Source of the DNA: Mycobacterium marseillense
GTDB taxonomy: Bacteria; Actinomycetota; Actinomycetes; Mycobacteriales; Mycobacteriaceae
Length of the DNA: 64,000 bases
Reading direction: 5' to 3'
Assembly (NCBI RefSeq): GCF_010731675.1
Contig: NZ_AP022584.1
Coordinates: 1-64,000 of the forward strand
Positions 41,701 through 50,294 of the stretch are shown here, one piece after another. Under the pieces are notes generated by a model. That model was not told the DNA's origin. It searched no databases and saw only the letters and a program-made list of their open reading frames with translations. The position numbers and the translations under genes were made by a program. Within the stretch, counting starts at the first letter, position 1. Each line of letters begins with the position of its first letter.

Positions 41701-44700
41701 CCGACGATGCCGATGCGGTCCAGCCACTGGTCGACGCCCTGACGGCGGGTAACCGCCCGCACCGGGTCCTGGGGTTGCCGGTCTCCGACGCGGACGAGGA
41801 ACGCCTCACGGAGACGTTGCGCGCCGCGGCAACCGACGACGCGACGTTGCGCATCGTGCACGTCGCCGCGCTGGAGGGCGGGGCCGCACCCTCGATGCGG
41901 TCACTGCTGGGCATGCAACACCGGGTCCTGGGCGGAACCCGGCGGCTCTTTAGGGCCGCGGTGGCCGCCGAACTACGCAGCCCCATTTGGATCGTGACCC
42001 GCGGCGCGCAACGCGTCACCGACACGGACACGGTGGCGCCGCATCAGAGCTGCCTGTGGGGATTCGGCCGTGCGGCGTCGCTGGAGATCCCGCACGTGTG
42101 GGGTGGACTCGCGGACCTGTCGCACGGCGGTGACGCCGCCGACGAATGGTCTGAGCTCGTCGACCGGATCGGCGTGCCGCATGGCTCGGCCGTCCGGGAA
42201 GACCAACTCGCGCTGCGTGATCGGGCGGTCTACACGCCTCGCTTGGTCCGGCGTAGTGGTTCGCCGAGCGGGACACCGCTGCAACTGCGCGACGACGCAA
42301 CATATTTGGTGACCGGCGGACTGGGCGCGATCGGGCTGGAGATCGCCGGATACCTGGCGGCGAACGGCGCCCGGAATGTGGTGCTGACCGGCCGACGCGC
42401 TCCCAGCGATGCCGCGCAACAGCGCATCGACGCCCTGGGCGCACAGCACGGCTGCCAGATCCGCGTCGTGGCCGCTGATGTCGCCGATGCGCACGACGTC
42501 GCACGCCTGCTGGGAAGCGTGCAGGCCGAGCTGCCGCCGCTGGCCGGCATCGTGCACGCCGCAGGCGAGATCGGCACCACCCCCCTGAGCGCGCTGGAGG
42601 ACGCCGAGGTCGATCGCGTCTTCGCCGGCAAGGTCTGGGGCGCTTGGCATTTGAGTGAAGCGGCGGCCGACCTCAAGCTCGACTTCTTCATCAGCACGTC
42701 CTCGATCGCCTCGGTGTGGGGCGGATACGGCCAGACCGCCTACGGCGCCGCGAACGCCTTCCTCGACGGGCTGGCGTGGCGCCTGCGCGAGCAGGGCATC
42801 TTCGCCGTCAGCGTCAACTTCGGGCCTTGGTCGGCGGGCATGGCCGACGCGCAATCCCGCGCGCGACTGGATCAGCGCGGAGTCCGGACCCTGTCTCCCG
42901 CCGATGCGCTCGCGGGTCTGGCCGACGCGGTGGCGGCCGCCACGGCGCAAGGTGTGGTGGCTCGCATCGACTGGGCCCGCTTCTTGCCGCTCTATCAGCA
43001 AGCCGGTAGGCGGGCGTTCCTGGCGGAGCTGGAGCGCGAGGTGCCCAGCCTGGCGTCTACCGCGGGGCCTTCCGCGACTGTCGGGGGGAAGACCGCGTTG
43101 GTCGAGCGGCTCACCGGCGCTCCGGTGCAGCAGCGCAGGAAACTGCTCACCGACTACCTGCGCGACGCGGTCGCCGAGGTGACACGCGTCGATGCCGACG
43201 AGATCCGGGAGGACGCAGGCTTTTTCGACCTTGGCATGGATTCGCTGATGGCAGTCGAACTGCGGCGCCGCATCGAACAGGGGGTGGGCAAGGAGATCCC
43301 GGCCACCCTGGCGATGGATCACCCACGGCTGTCGGATGTGGCCGACTACCTGCTCAGCGACGTGCTCGAGCTGGGCGATCAGGGGTCGTCGAAACCACGG
43401 CCGCGGCCGGCGTCGGTCGCGCCGACCCGCACGGATGAACCCATCGCGATCGTCGCGGTGTCCTGCCGTTTCCCCGGCGCGCCCGACCCGGAAGCGTTCT
43501 GGGAGGTGCTCTCCGGAGGCGTCGACGCGATCCGGGAGGTCCCGGAGGACCGATTCGACATCGACGAGTTCTACGACCCGGACCCCGACGTGCCGGGCAA
43601 GACTTACACGCGGTTCGGCGGATTCCTCGACGAGATCGATGGGTTCGATCCCGAGTTCTTCGGCATTTCACCCCGCGAGGCCGTTTGGATCGAGCCGCAG
43701 CAGCGGCTGATGCTGGAAACGGTCTGGGAGGGCCTCGAACGCGCGGGGTATGCGCCGGCCGCCTTGCGCGGCAGCCGAACCGGGGTCTTCGTCGGAGTGG
43801 CCGCCAACGAGTATGCGCACCTGCTGTCGGCGGAGCCGGTCGACAAGATCGAGCCCCACTTCATCACTGGCAATGCACTCAACGCCATCTCCGGTCGGGT
43901 CGCCTTCGCGCTCGGACTCGAAGGGCCGGCGGTCGCGATCGACACCGCATGCAGCTCGGCGTTGGTCGCCGTCCACCAGGCCTGCCAGGCATTGCACTCC
44001 GGTGACTGCGACATGGCGGTGGCCGGCGGCGTGAACGTGTTGCTGAGTCCGGTGACGGTCGTCGCGGCCTCCCGTGCGCGGATGCTGTCCCCGGTCGGGC
44101 GCTGCAAGACCTTCGACGCCTCCGCCGACGGTTACGTGCGCAGTGAAGGCTGCGGGATTCTCGTACTGAAGAGGCTGAGCGACGCGGAGCGCGATGGCGA
44201 TCGGATCTGCGCTGTCATCCCCAGCAGCGCGGTCAACCAGGACGGGGCGTCCAGCGGTCTGACCGTGCCCAATGGTGGTGCACAGCAGCGGCTTATCGGC
44301 TCGGTGTTGGCTCGCGCCGGCCTCACGGGCGGGGACGTCGACTATCTCGAGGCGCACGGGACCGGCACGCCACTGGGCGATCCGATCGAGGTACAGGCGG
44401 CCGCGGCCGCCTACGGCGACTCCCGCGACGCGGACCGCCCCCTGCTGATGGGCTCGGTGAAGACCAACATCGGGCACACCGAATCAGCTTCCGGCGCAGC
44501 GGGTTTGATCAAGGTCGTGTTGTCACTGCAGCACGAGGTCCTGCCGCAAAGCCTGCACTTCGACGAGCCCTCGCCGCACATCCCGTGGGATTCGTTACCG
44601 GTGCGGGTCGTGGACACGGCGATGCCGTGGCAGGCCAACGGCAGACCGCGGCGCGCCGGCGTGAGTTCCTTCGGGTTCACGGGCACCAACGCGCACGTGC

Positions 44701-47700
44701 TGGTCGAGGAGGCGCCGGCGCGCGCCGCCACCGCCGATCGGTCCGTGACCGACGACGCCGCGACGGAGTCGGCGGGCCAGGCTGGAGATGGACAGGCGAG
44801 GGTGCTGGCGCTGTCCGCGCGGTCACCGGAAGCGCTGGCGGCGTTGACGCGGCGTTACCAAAAGTGGCTGACCACCCACCCGGACGCGGATCTCGCCGAG
44901 GTGTGCCTCACCGCCGGAACGGGCCGCTCGCACTTCGAACACCGCGCCGCCCTGGTCGTGGACTCGGTCGACGGTGCGCGCGAGGCGCTCGCCGAATTGG
45001 CCGAGAACCGCCTGCGGCCCGGCGTCGTGCGCGGCGAGCACACCCACCACCCGACGACGGCGTGGTTGTTCACCGGCCAGGGCAGCCAGTATGCGGGGAT
45101 GGCGCGTGAATTGTTCGACACGGAACCGGTTTTCGCCGAGACCGTGACACGTTGCGCCGACGCGGTCAGCGAGATCCTGCCGCATCCGTTGCTGGAGGTG
45201 GTGTTCGCCACCGACCGCGAGACCGGTGGCGCAGCCGGGGAAAGGCTGCGGCACACGTCGTTTGCGCAGCCCGCGCTGTTCGCCGTCGAGATGGGTCTGG
45301 CCCGGCTGTGGCAGTCGTGGGGGATCCAGCCCGATGTGGTGCTGGGACACAGCGTCGGCCAGTACGCGGCGGCGTGTGTGGCGGGCGTGTTCAGCATCGA
45401 GGACGGCGCCCGGCTGATGGCCGAGCGCGGCCGGATGTTCGGCAGCCTGCCCGAAGGTGGCCGGATGGTCGCGGTGTTCGCCGACGCCAAGCACGTCGAG
45501 CAGGCCGCCGGTGAATTTCCGCGAGTGTCGGTCGGGGCCTACAACGGGCCCAACACCGTGCTGTCGGGCCCGGGCGAGGATCTCGAACAGATCGTCGCCA
45601 AGTTCGGTGACGAGGGCATCCGTTGCACGTGGCTGCAGACCAGCCACGCCTTCCACTCGCAACTTCTCGATCCGGTGCTCGACGAGTTCGAGTCGTACGC
45701 AGCGCAATTCCGGTTCGCCGCCCCGACGATGCCGCTGGTGTGCAACCGCACCGGTGCCGTGCTGACGACGCACACGCCGCTCGACGCCCAGTACTGGCGC
45801 AGACATTCCCGGCAGCCGGTGCAGTTCGCCGAGAGTGTGCGCACCGTGGCGGCGCTCGGCTGCTCGGTGCTGATGGAGATCGGGCCGCAACCGGTGCTGA
45901 CCGGCGCCGCGGTGCAGGTCTGGCCGGAGCACCTGTCCGCACCGCGGGCGATCGTCTCGCTGCGCAAGGGTGTGGGCGATCGACGCCAGATCGCCGACGC
46001 ACTGGCCGCGGCCTACGTCGGCGGGCTCCGCCCCGATTTCGCTGCGCTGCATGGTCAGCCGCGTCGCAGGCTCGAGTTGCCCACCTATCCGTTCCAGCGG
46101 CGCCGCTTCTGGCCCAGGACGTCCGGCATCGCCTCCGACGGAGGGGCCGGCTCGTCCTCGGGCCTGCTCGGCAACGCGAAGGACCTCGCCTCGGGAGACT
46201 CGGTCTACACCAGCAGGCTGTCGGTCAAATCGCAGCCGTGGCTGTCCGATCACGTCATCTACGGGACCGTCGTCGTCCCCGGCGCGACCTACGCGGCGAT
46301 GGCCCTGGCCGCGGTCGGCGCCCCGGCGCGGGTGAAGGATGTCTTCTTCTACGAGCCGATCATCTTGCCCGAGAAGAGTTCTCGTGAGGTGCAGCTCACC
46401 CTGCACCCGCTGCAGGACGGCGGTGAGTCCACCTTCCAAGTGCACAGCCGCCCGTACGGTGAACGCGGCGCCGAATGGTCGTTGAACGCCGAGGGCACGG
46501 TCAGCGCCGGCACGGACGATGACCCGGTGTCCGAGGACGATCCGATCGACGAAACGATCGAGCGCCTGAACCGCATGCGTCCGCAGGAGCTGTTCGAGAC
46601 CTTCGCCGATTTGGAGCTGGCGTGGGGGCCGACCTGGTCGGGTTCCCTGAAGTCACTCTGGCTCGGAGAGGGCGAGGCGATCGGCGACATCCTCGTCGGC
46701 GAGGAACTCGCCGAACAGCTCGGCAGCGAACCGATGCATCCGGTGTTGATGGACCTGTGCACCGGTGTCGCCTTCCCGGCCTTCCCCGCGCTGCTCGCGG
46801 CCGAACAGGGCGTCAACGATCTGTTCCTGCCGCTGCGCTACGGGCAAGTGGCATTGCGGGAGAAGATGCCGCGGCGGTTCTACTGCCGCGCGAGGTGGCA
46901 CAGCAGCGAACTCAACGCCGAAACCCAGGTCTTCGACCTCGATTTCGTCGATCGGGACGGCCGTCACCTGGGCGGAATTCGTGAGTTCACGGTCAAGCGC
47001 GCACCGCGCGAGGCATTGCTGCGCGGCCTGGGTGGGGATGCCACCCGGTTGCTCTACACCCTCGGCTGGCACGAGGTGCCGCCGCCGGCGGGCGACGACG
47101 CCGGGGAGACCACCGGCACCTGGCTGATCGCCGGCTTCGAGGAACTGGCCGCCAAGGTGCCGGGCTGCATCCCGCTCGACCGCGCCAACGATCCGGATCC
47201 GTTGGGGCAGGTGCTGACTCAAGCCCACGAGCGTGGGCTGCCGTTCTCCGGTGTCGTCTGGCGCAGCAAGGCGCCGAACGGGGAAGAGTCGAGCGCGGAC
47301 GTCACGGCGCGCCTCGAGAGCGAAATCGCCAATCTGCTCAGCGCCGTGCACACCGTGCAACGCGGCGATGTGAAGTTGCCCGGCGGATTGTGGATCGTCA
47401 CCGAGCGTGCGGTGGCCACCGAATCCGGCGAGCCGGTCGACCCGGTGCAGGCGGCGCTGTGGGGTTTCGGTCGCACCACGATCAACGAAGAGCCGGCGCT
47501 GCGCGCCAAACTCGTTGATTGCGACGGCTCACCCGATGCCGTGCGCGCCTTGGCCGCGCTGCTGGCCACCCCGGTGGACGAGCCGGAACTGGCGGTGCGG
47601 CAAGGAAAGCTGCTGGCCTCACGGCTGTTGCCGTGGGCGCGCAGCGGCCATCTGACGGTGCCGCGCGGGCGCGACTACGTCCTGGCGCCCACCGAACGCG

Positions 47701-49769
47701 GCGCGATCGACAACCTGCGGCTGACCGAGGCGGACGTGCCGCCGCCGGACGAGGGTTACGTGCAGGTCCGGGTCGAGGCCGCAGGTCTCAACTTCCGCGA
47801 CGTGCTCAACGTCCTCGGCCTCTACCCGGGCGATCCTGGACCGATCGGTGGCGACTTCGCCGGCGTCGTCACCCAATTGGGCGATGGCGTCACCGGAGTC
47901 GAAGTGGGGCAACGCGTCTACGGCTCCATGCAGGGCGCGTTCTCCAGCCGGTTCAACGTGCCGGCCCAGTTCCTGGCGCCGATCCCGGACGGGGTGAGCG
48001 CGGTCGAGGCGGCCACCATTCCCGCCGCGGCGCTGACGGTGCGGCTGTCCTTCGACTGGGCGCAGCTGAAGCCTGGCGACAAGGTCCTCATCCACGCCGC
48101 CAGCGGCGGTGTGGGTCTGGCGGCGGTCCAGATGGCCCAGCAGTTCGGTGCCGAAGTGTTCGCCACGGCCAGCACCTTCAAACGCGCAACCCTGCGCAAG
48201 CTGGGCGTGAGGCACGTCTACGACTCGCGCACAACGGATTTCGCCGATCAGATCCTGGCCGACACCGACGGTGCCGGCGTGGACGTCGTCCTGAACTCCC
48301 TGACCAGCGAAGGGTTCATCGAGGCGACGCTGAAGGCCACCGCCAAGAACGGCCGCTTCGCCGAGATCGCCAAACGCGACATCTGGACACCCGAGCAGAT
48401 GGCCGAGGCGCGCCCCGATATCGCCTACGAGATCGTGGCGTTGGACACGGTGATGTTCACCGAACCCGATCGCATTCGCGACTTGCTCACCGAGGTGTCG
48501 CAAGGTTTGGCCGATGGTGCGTGGACGCCGTTACCCGCCGAAATCTATCCGCTGACCGAGGCGAGGGCCGCGTTCCGCCGCATGCAGCAGGCGCGGCACA
48601 TCGGCAAGATCGTGGTCCAGATACCGAATCCGCTGCAGCCGCGGCCTGATCGGAGCTACCTGATCACCGGCGGACTCGGCGCGATCGGTCTGCACACGGC
48701 GTCGTATCTGGCCCAACTCGGTGCCGGTGACATTGTGCTGACCAGTCGGCGTGAGCCGGGTGCGGACGCGCAACGGCTGATCGAGGACATCACCGAGCGT
48801 TACAAGTGCCGCATCCATGTCTTCGCCGCCGATGTCGGCGACGAGGCCGAGGTGGCGAGGGTGCTGGAGCGCATCCGCGCGGAGTTGCCGCCCCTGGCCG
48901 GGGTGGCGCATCTGGCGGGTGTGCTCGACGATGCGCTGCTGTCACAGCAGACCTTGGAGCGCTTCCGAACGACGCTGGCGCCCAAGGCAGTTGGGGCTTA
49001 CCACCTGGACAGGCTGACGAAGGACGATGAGCTGGACTTCTTCCTCGTGTCGTCGTCGGTGTCGAGCCTGTTGGGTTCGCCCGGCCAGTCCAATTACGCG
49101 ACCGCCAACGCGCTGCTCGACGGGCTGGTCGCGCAGCGACGGGCGCACGGCTTACCGGCCACCGGCGTCAACTTCGGTCCCTGGGCCCAGGGGGGCATGG
49201 CCTCCTCGGAGGCCGCGACCGCCAATATCAGTGCGCAGGGCCTGATTCCGCTGGAACCATCGGCAGCCCTCGGCGCCCTCGCCGAGGTCGTCGCGAACGG
49301 CACCGGCCAGGCCACCGTCCTCAAGGCCAACTGGCAGCGCGCCGCCAAGGTGCTGGGCAGTTCGCGTCCGCCGATCCTGGATCTGGTGTTGCCCAGCGCC
49401 GCCGGAGAGGTGACCGGTGACAGTGAGTTGCTCAAGCAGCTGATGGAGATTCCGGTGCCCCAGCGCGCCGGATTCGTCACGGAGTTCCTGCAGCGGGAGG
49501 TGCAGAACTTCCTGCGGCTCGCGTCGCCGCCCGCCGCGAGCAGTCGGTTCCTGGACCTGGGCACGGATTCGCTCATGGCGATCGAGCTCCGCAACCGGCT
49601 GCACAGTCAGTTCGGCGGCAAGTTCACGATCAACGCGACGGCGGTCTTCGACTATCCGACCATCGGAGGGCTCGCCGAATATCTCGTCGGCCAGCTGCCC
49701 GATGCGGATTCAGGGTCGGCCCCGCCATCGGACGACGTGGAATCGGTTGCGGCACCGCAGCCGTCGTGA
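38727..49769 (+). CDS. Two-module type I polyketide synthase (Pks of a TPP/PAT-like locus)
   Basis: Builds a long acyl chain; 3,680 residues. Module 1: KS (about 12-435, Cys184), AT (545-860, GHSVGQ with Ser642, malonyl-type HAFH 740-743), KR (1190-1430, TGGLGAIG) and ACP (Ser1506). Module 2: KS (1570-1995, Cys1742), AT (2105-2430, Ser2209, HAFH 2307-2310), DH (His2509 in HVIYGTVVVP), ER (2990-3305, HAASGGVGLAAVQ), KR (3310-3500) and ACP (Ser3615). There is no DH or ER in module 1 and no thioesterase, so release probably needs PapA. KR1 has Trp eight residues before the active Tyr and no LDD (A-type); KR2 has LDD (B-type). Expected product: unbranched chain with alternating reduction. Diverges from papA. 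Frame intact over 11 kb. Confidence 0.95.
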   Translation: MASVEGLGESASGFAIVGYAARFPGAADADEFWDVLRHGRDAISEVPQDRWDVDEFFDPEPGAPGKVVTRRAGFVDDVTGFDAPFFGVSTREVRLMDPQHRILLETAWRAVEHSGYAPTDLADSNTGVFVGLATHDYLGMASDELTYPEIEAYMAIGTSNAAAAGRISYRLGLQGPSVAVDTACSSSLVAIHQACQALRLGECDLALAGGANVLLTPATMITFSSAHMLAPDGRCKTFDAAADGYVRGEGCGVIVIKRLEDAIRDGDRIRAVIRGSAINQDGASGGLTVPNGVAQQRVIADALKRADLEPRDVGYLEAHGTGTSLGDPIEAQAAGAVLGAGREPDQPLLMGSVKTNIGHLEAAAGIAGVIKVILSLENELLPQHLHFQNPSPHIPWERLAVEVVKEATPWKRNGQRRIAGISSFGFAGTNAHVILEEAPEHALPAPAAAAPVGPSGDRRFSILPLSARTPAALMRLADDYRAWLGANPEATLADVCLTAGAGRAHLEQRAALVVNSRESAMELLGALAEERPAPGLFRGESHDTPKTAWLFTGQGSQYPGMARELFDTEPVFAETLNRCAAAVADVLEKPLLDVIFDVDSPDSEATLQQTSYAQPALFAVELGLARLWQSWGFEPDVVLGHSVGQYSAACVAGVLSLEDGALLMAERGRLFGSLPSGGRMVAVFAAAERVERLTDEFPSLSVAAYNGVNTVLSGPAADLEHAVAALTADGLRCDWLDTSHAFHSALLDPILDEFESSARRFNFATPQRILIDNRTGTALGRSVKLDGAYWRRHARQPVEFAKSVRTLAELNCKVLLEIGPRPVLTAAALGAWPDPATAPRVITSLRRNTADHRQITEAVADAYVLGHQPDFTAFRRAHARKLDLPTYPFERRQYWFRDDRERPDQAQDAGGPRTETVRLLEDGRIEELAALLGGASDDQQTLQVLTKLAAQHNQQRMTRSIGDDRYEIRWDKSASPLSRADVDEGCSWIVVADDADAVQPLVDALTAGNRPHRVLGLPVSDADEERLTETLRAAATDDATLRIVHVAALEGGAAPSMRSLLGMQHRVLGGTRRLFRAAVAAELRSPIWIVTRGAQRVTDTDTVAPHQSCLWGFGRAASLEIPHVWGGLADLSHGGDAADEWSELVDRIGVPHGSAVREDQLALRDRAVYTPRLVRRSGSPSGTPLQLRDDATYLVTGGLGAIGLEIAGYLAANGARNVVLTGRRAPSDAAQQRIDALGAQHGCQIRVVAADVADAHDVARLLGSVQAELPPLAGIVHAAGEIGTTPLSALEDAEVDRVFAGKVWGAWHLSEAAADLKLDFFISTSSIASVWGGYGQTAYGAANAFLDGLAWRLREQGIFAVSVNFGPWSAGMADAQSRARLDQRGVRTLSPADALAGLADAVAAATAQGVVARIDWARFLPLYQQAGRRAFLAELEREVPSLASTAGPSATVGGKTALVERLTGAPVQQRRKLLTDYLRDAVAEVTRVDADEIREDAGFFDLGMDSLMAVELRRRIEQGVGKEIPATLAMDHPRLSDVADYLLSDVLELGDQGSSKPRPRPASVAPTRTDEPIAIVAVSCRFPGAPDPEAFWEVLSGGVDAIREVPEDRFDIDEFYDPDPDVPGKTYTRFGGFLDEIDGFDPEFFGISPREAVWIEPQQRLMLETVWEGLERAGYAPAALRGSRTGVFVGVAANEYAHLLSAEPVDKIEPHFITGNALNAISGRVAFALGLEGPAVAIDTACSSALVAVHQACQALHSGDCDMAVAGGVNVLLSPVTVVAASRARMLSPVGRCKTFDASADGYVRSEGCGILVLKRLSDAERDGDRICAVIPSSAVNQDGASSGLTVPNGGAQQRLIGSVLARAGLTGGDVDYLEAHGTGTPLGDPIEVQAAAAAYGDSRDADRPLLMGSVKTNIGHTESASGAAGLIKVVLSLQHEVLPQSLHFDEPSPHIPWDSLPVRVVDTAMPWQANGRPRRAGVSSFGFTGTNAHVLVEEAPARAATADRSVTDDAATESAGQAGDGQARVLALSARSPEALAALTRRYQKWLTTHPDADLAEVCLTAGTGRSHFEHRAALVVDSVDGAREALAELAENRLRPGVVRGEHTHHPTTAWLFTGQGSQYAGMARELFDTEPVFAETVTRCADAVSEILPHPLLEVVFATDRETGGAAGERLRHTSFAQPALFAVEMGLARLWQSWGIQPDVVLGHSVGQYAAACVAGVFSIEDGARLMAERGRMFGSLPEGGRMVAVFADAKHVEQAAGEFPRVSVGAYNGPNTVLSGPGEDLEQIVAKFGDEGIRCTWLQTSHAFHSQLLDPVLDEFESYAAQFRFAAPTMPLVCNRTGAVLTTHTPLDAQYWRRHSRQPVQFAESVRTVAALGCSVLMEIGPQPVLTGAAVQVWPEHLSAPRAIVSLRKGVGDRRQIADALAAAYVGGLRPDFAALHGQPRRRLELPTYPFQRRRFWPRTSGIASDGGAGSSSGLLGNAKDLASGDSVYTSRLSVKSQPWLSDHVIYGTVVVPGATYAAMALAAVGAPARVKDVFFYEPIILPEKSSREVQLTLHPLQDGGESTFQVHSRPYGERGAEWSLNAEGTVSAGTDDDPVSEDDPIDETIERLNRMRPQELFETFADLELAWGPTWSGSLKSLWLGEGEAIGDILVGEELAEQLGSEPMHPVLMDLCTGVAFPAFPALLAAEQGVNDLFLPLRYGQVALREKMPRRFYCRARWHSSELNAETQVFDLDFVDRDGRHLGGIREFTVKRAPREALLRGLGGDATRLLYTLGWHEVPPPAGDDAGETTGTWLIAGFEELAAKVPGCIPLDRANDPDPLGQVLTQAHERGLPFSGVVWRSKAPNGEESSADVTARLESEIANLLSAVHTVQRGDVKLPGGLWIVTERAVATESGEPVDPVQAALWGFGRTTINEEPALRAKLVDCDGSPDAVRALAALLATPVDEPELAVRQGKLLASRLLPWARSGHLTVPRGRDYVLAPTERGAIDNLRLTEADVPPPDEGYVQVRVEAAGLNFRDVLNVLGLYPGDPGPIGGDFAGVVTQLGDGVTGVEVGQRVYGSMQGAFSSRFNVPAQFLAPIPDGVSAVEAATIPAAALTVRLSFDWAQLKPGDKVLIHAASGGVGLAAVQMAQQFGAEVFATASTFKRATLRKLGVRHVYDSRTTDFADQILADTDGAGVDVVLNSLTSEGFIEATLKATAKNGRFAEIAKRDIWTPEQMAEARPDIAYEIVALDTVMFTEPDRIRDLLTEVSQGLADGAWTPLPAEIYPLTEARAAFRRMQQARHIGKIVVQIPNPLQPRPDRSYLITGGLGAIGLHTASYLAQLGAGDIVLTSRREPGADAQRLIEDITERYKCRIHVFAADVGDEAEVARVLERIRAELPPLAGVAHLAGVLDDALLSQQTLERFRTTLAPKAVGAYHLDRLTKDDELDFFLVSSSVSSLLGSPGQSNYATANALLDGLVAQRRAHGLPATGVNFGPWAQGGMASSEAATANISAQGLIPLEPSAALGALAEVVANGTGQATVLKANWQRAAKVLGSSRPPILDLVLPSAAGEVTGDSELLKQLMEIPVPQRAGFVTEFLQREVQNFLRLASPPAASSRFLDLGTDSLMAIELRNRLHSQFGGKFTINATAVFDYPTIGGLAEYLVGQLPDADSGSAPPSDDVESVAAPQPS

Positions 49770-49793
49770 TCTGCGGGGGTGTGGTCCCGCGAA

Positions 49794-49842
49794 CGTCGAG
49801 TTGTGGCGCGCCAGGTCGGCGTGTCGGCCGCACAACTCGACG
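49794..49842. terminator. Long hairpin between convergent pks and PPOX genes
   Basis: CGTCGAGTTGTG (49794-49805) and CACAACTCGACG (49831-49842) are perfect 12-bp arms around a 25-nt loop, 24 bp after the pks stop. There is no U-tract, as usual for mycobacterial terminators. The left-arm core CGAGTTGTGGCG also occurs at 38556-38567 upstream of pks. Confidence 0.55.
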
Positions 49843-49859
49843 CTGGGCCCGGGGAGCGC

Positions 49860-50291
49860 TCAGTCGCTGATGTCGAATCCGGCGACGACTTTGGTCGGCC
49901 GTACCCGCACCACCAACTCGCCGGGAACGGCGTTGCGGCGGCCGAATTCGTCGGCGCGGTCGACCCCCATGTAGCGCGCGCCGGTCCGGGTCGCGATGTC
50001 CAGCACGTCCTGCGGGTCATCGCTGAGCGTGGCCACGCCCTGGATCTGCACGAAGGAATACGGCGGATGGGGGTCGTCCACGCAGATCACCACTCGCGAA
50101 TCCCGGGCTAACGCACGCCCTTTCGCGGTATCACGGCCGGTGTTGAACGCCACCTGGCCATCGTCGACGACGAACCAGACCGGCGCGACCAACGGGCGGC
50201 CGTCGGCGGCGAGGTAACCCAGCATCCCGGTGCGGGTGCCGGCTAACAGGAATGAGACAACCCTTTCGGACAGCTCGGCCTGCTCGGCCAT
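49860..50291 (-). CDS. PPOX-class flavin/F420-binding oxidoreductase
   Basis: A 143-residue split beta-barrel protein of the pyridoxamine 5'-phosphate oxidase-like superfamily. In mycobacteria most of these bind F420, and some FMN or heme. Motifs: GMLGYLAADGRPLVAPVWFV (strand pair), GQVAFNTGRDTAKGRALARD with the phosphate-binding Arg/Lys segment, VVICVDDPHPPYSFVQIQGV and a C-terminal VRVRPTKVVAGFDISD. The substrate is unknown. It is 3 bp downstream of the acyl-CoA dehydrogenase gene on the same strand and may share its transcript. It converges on pks and is separated from it by a hairpin. Confidence 0.88.
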   Translation of the reverse strand: MAEQAELSERVVSFLLAGTRTGMLGYLAADGRPLVAPVWFVVDDGQVAFNTGRDTAKGRALARDSRVVICVDDPHPPYSFVQIQGVATLSDDPQDVLDIATRTGARYMGVDRADEFGRRNAVPGELVVRVRPTKVVAGFDISD

Positions 50292-50294
50292 CGG

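Noticed and set aside
41320..42300. Possible DH domain in Pks module 1
   Set aside because: I looked for HxxxGxxxxP and the late Asp motif between AT1 and KR1 and found neither; the stretch fits a KR structural subdomain.
44823..46445. Minus-strand open frame of 540 codons inside pks
   Set aside because: Lies wholly within AT2/DH coding sequence and has no recognisable domain.
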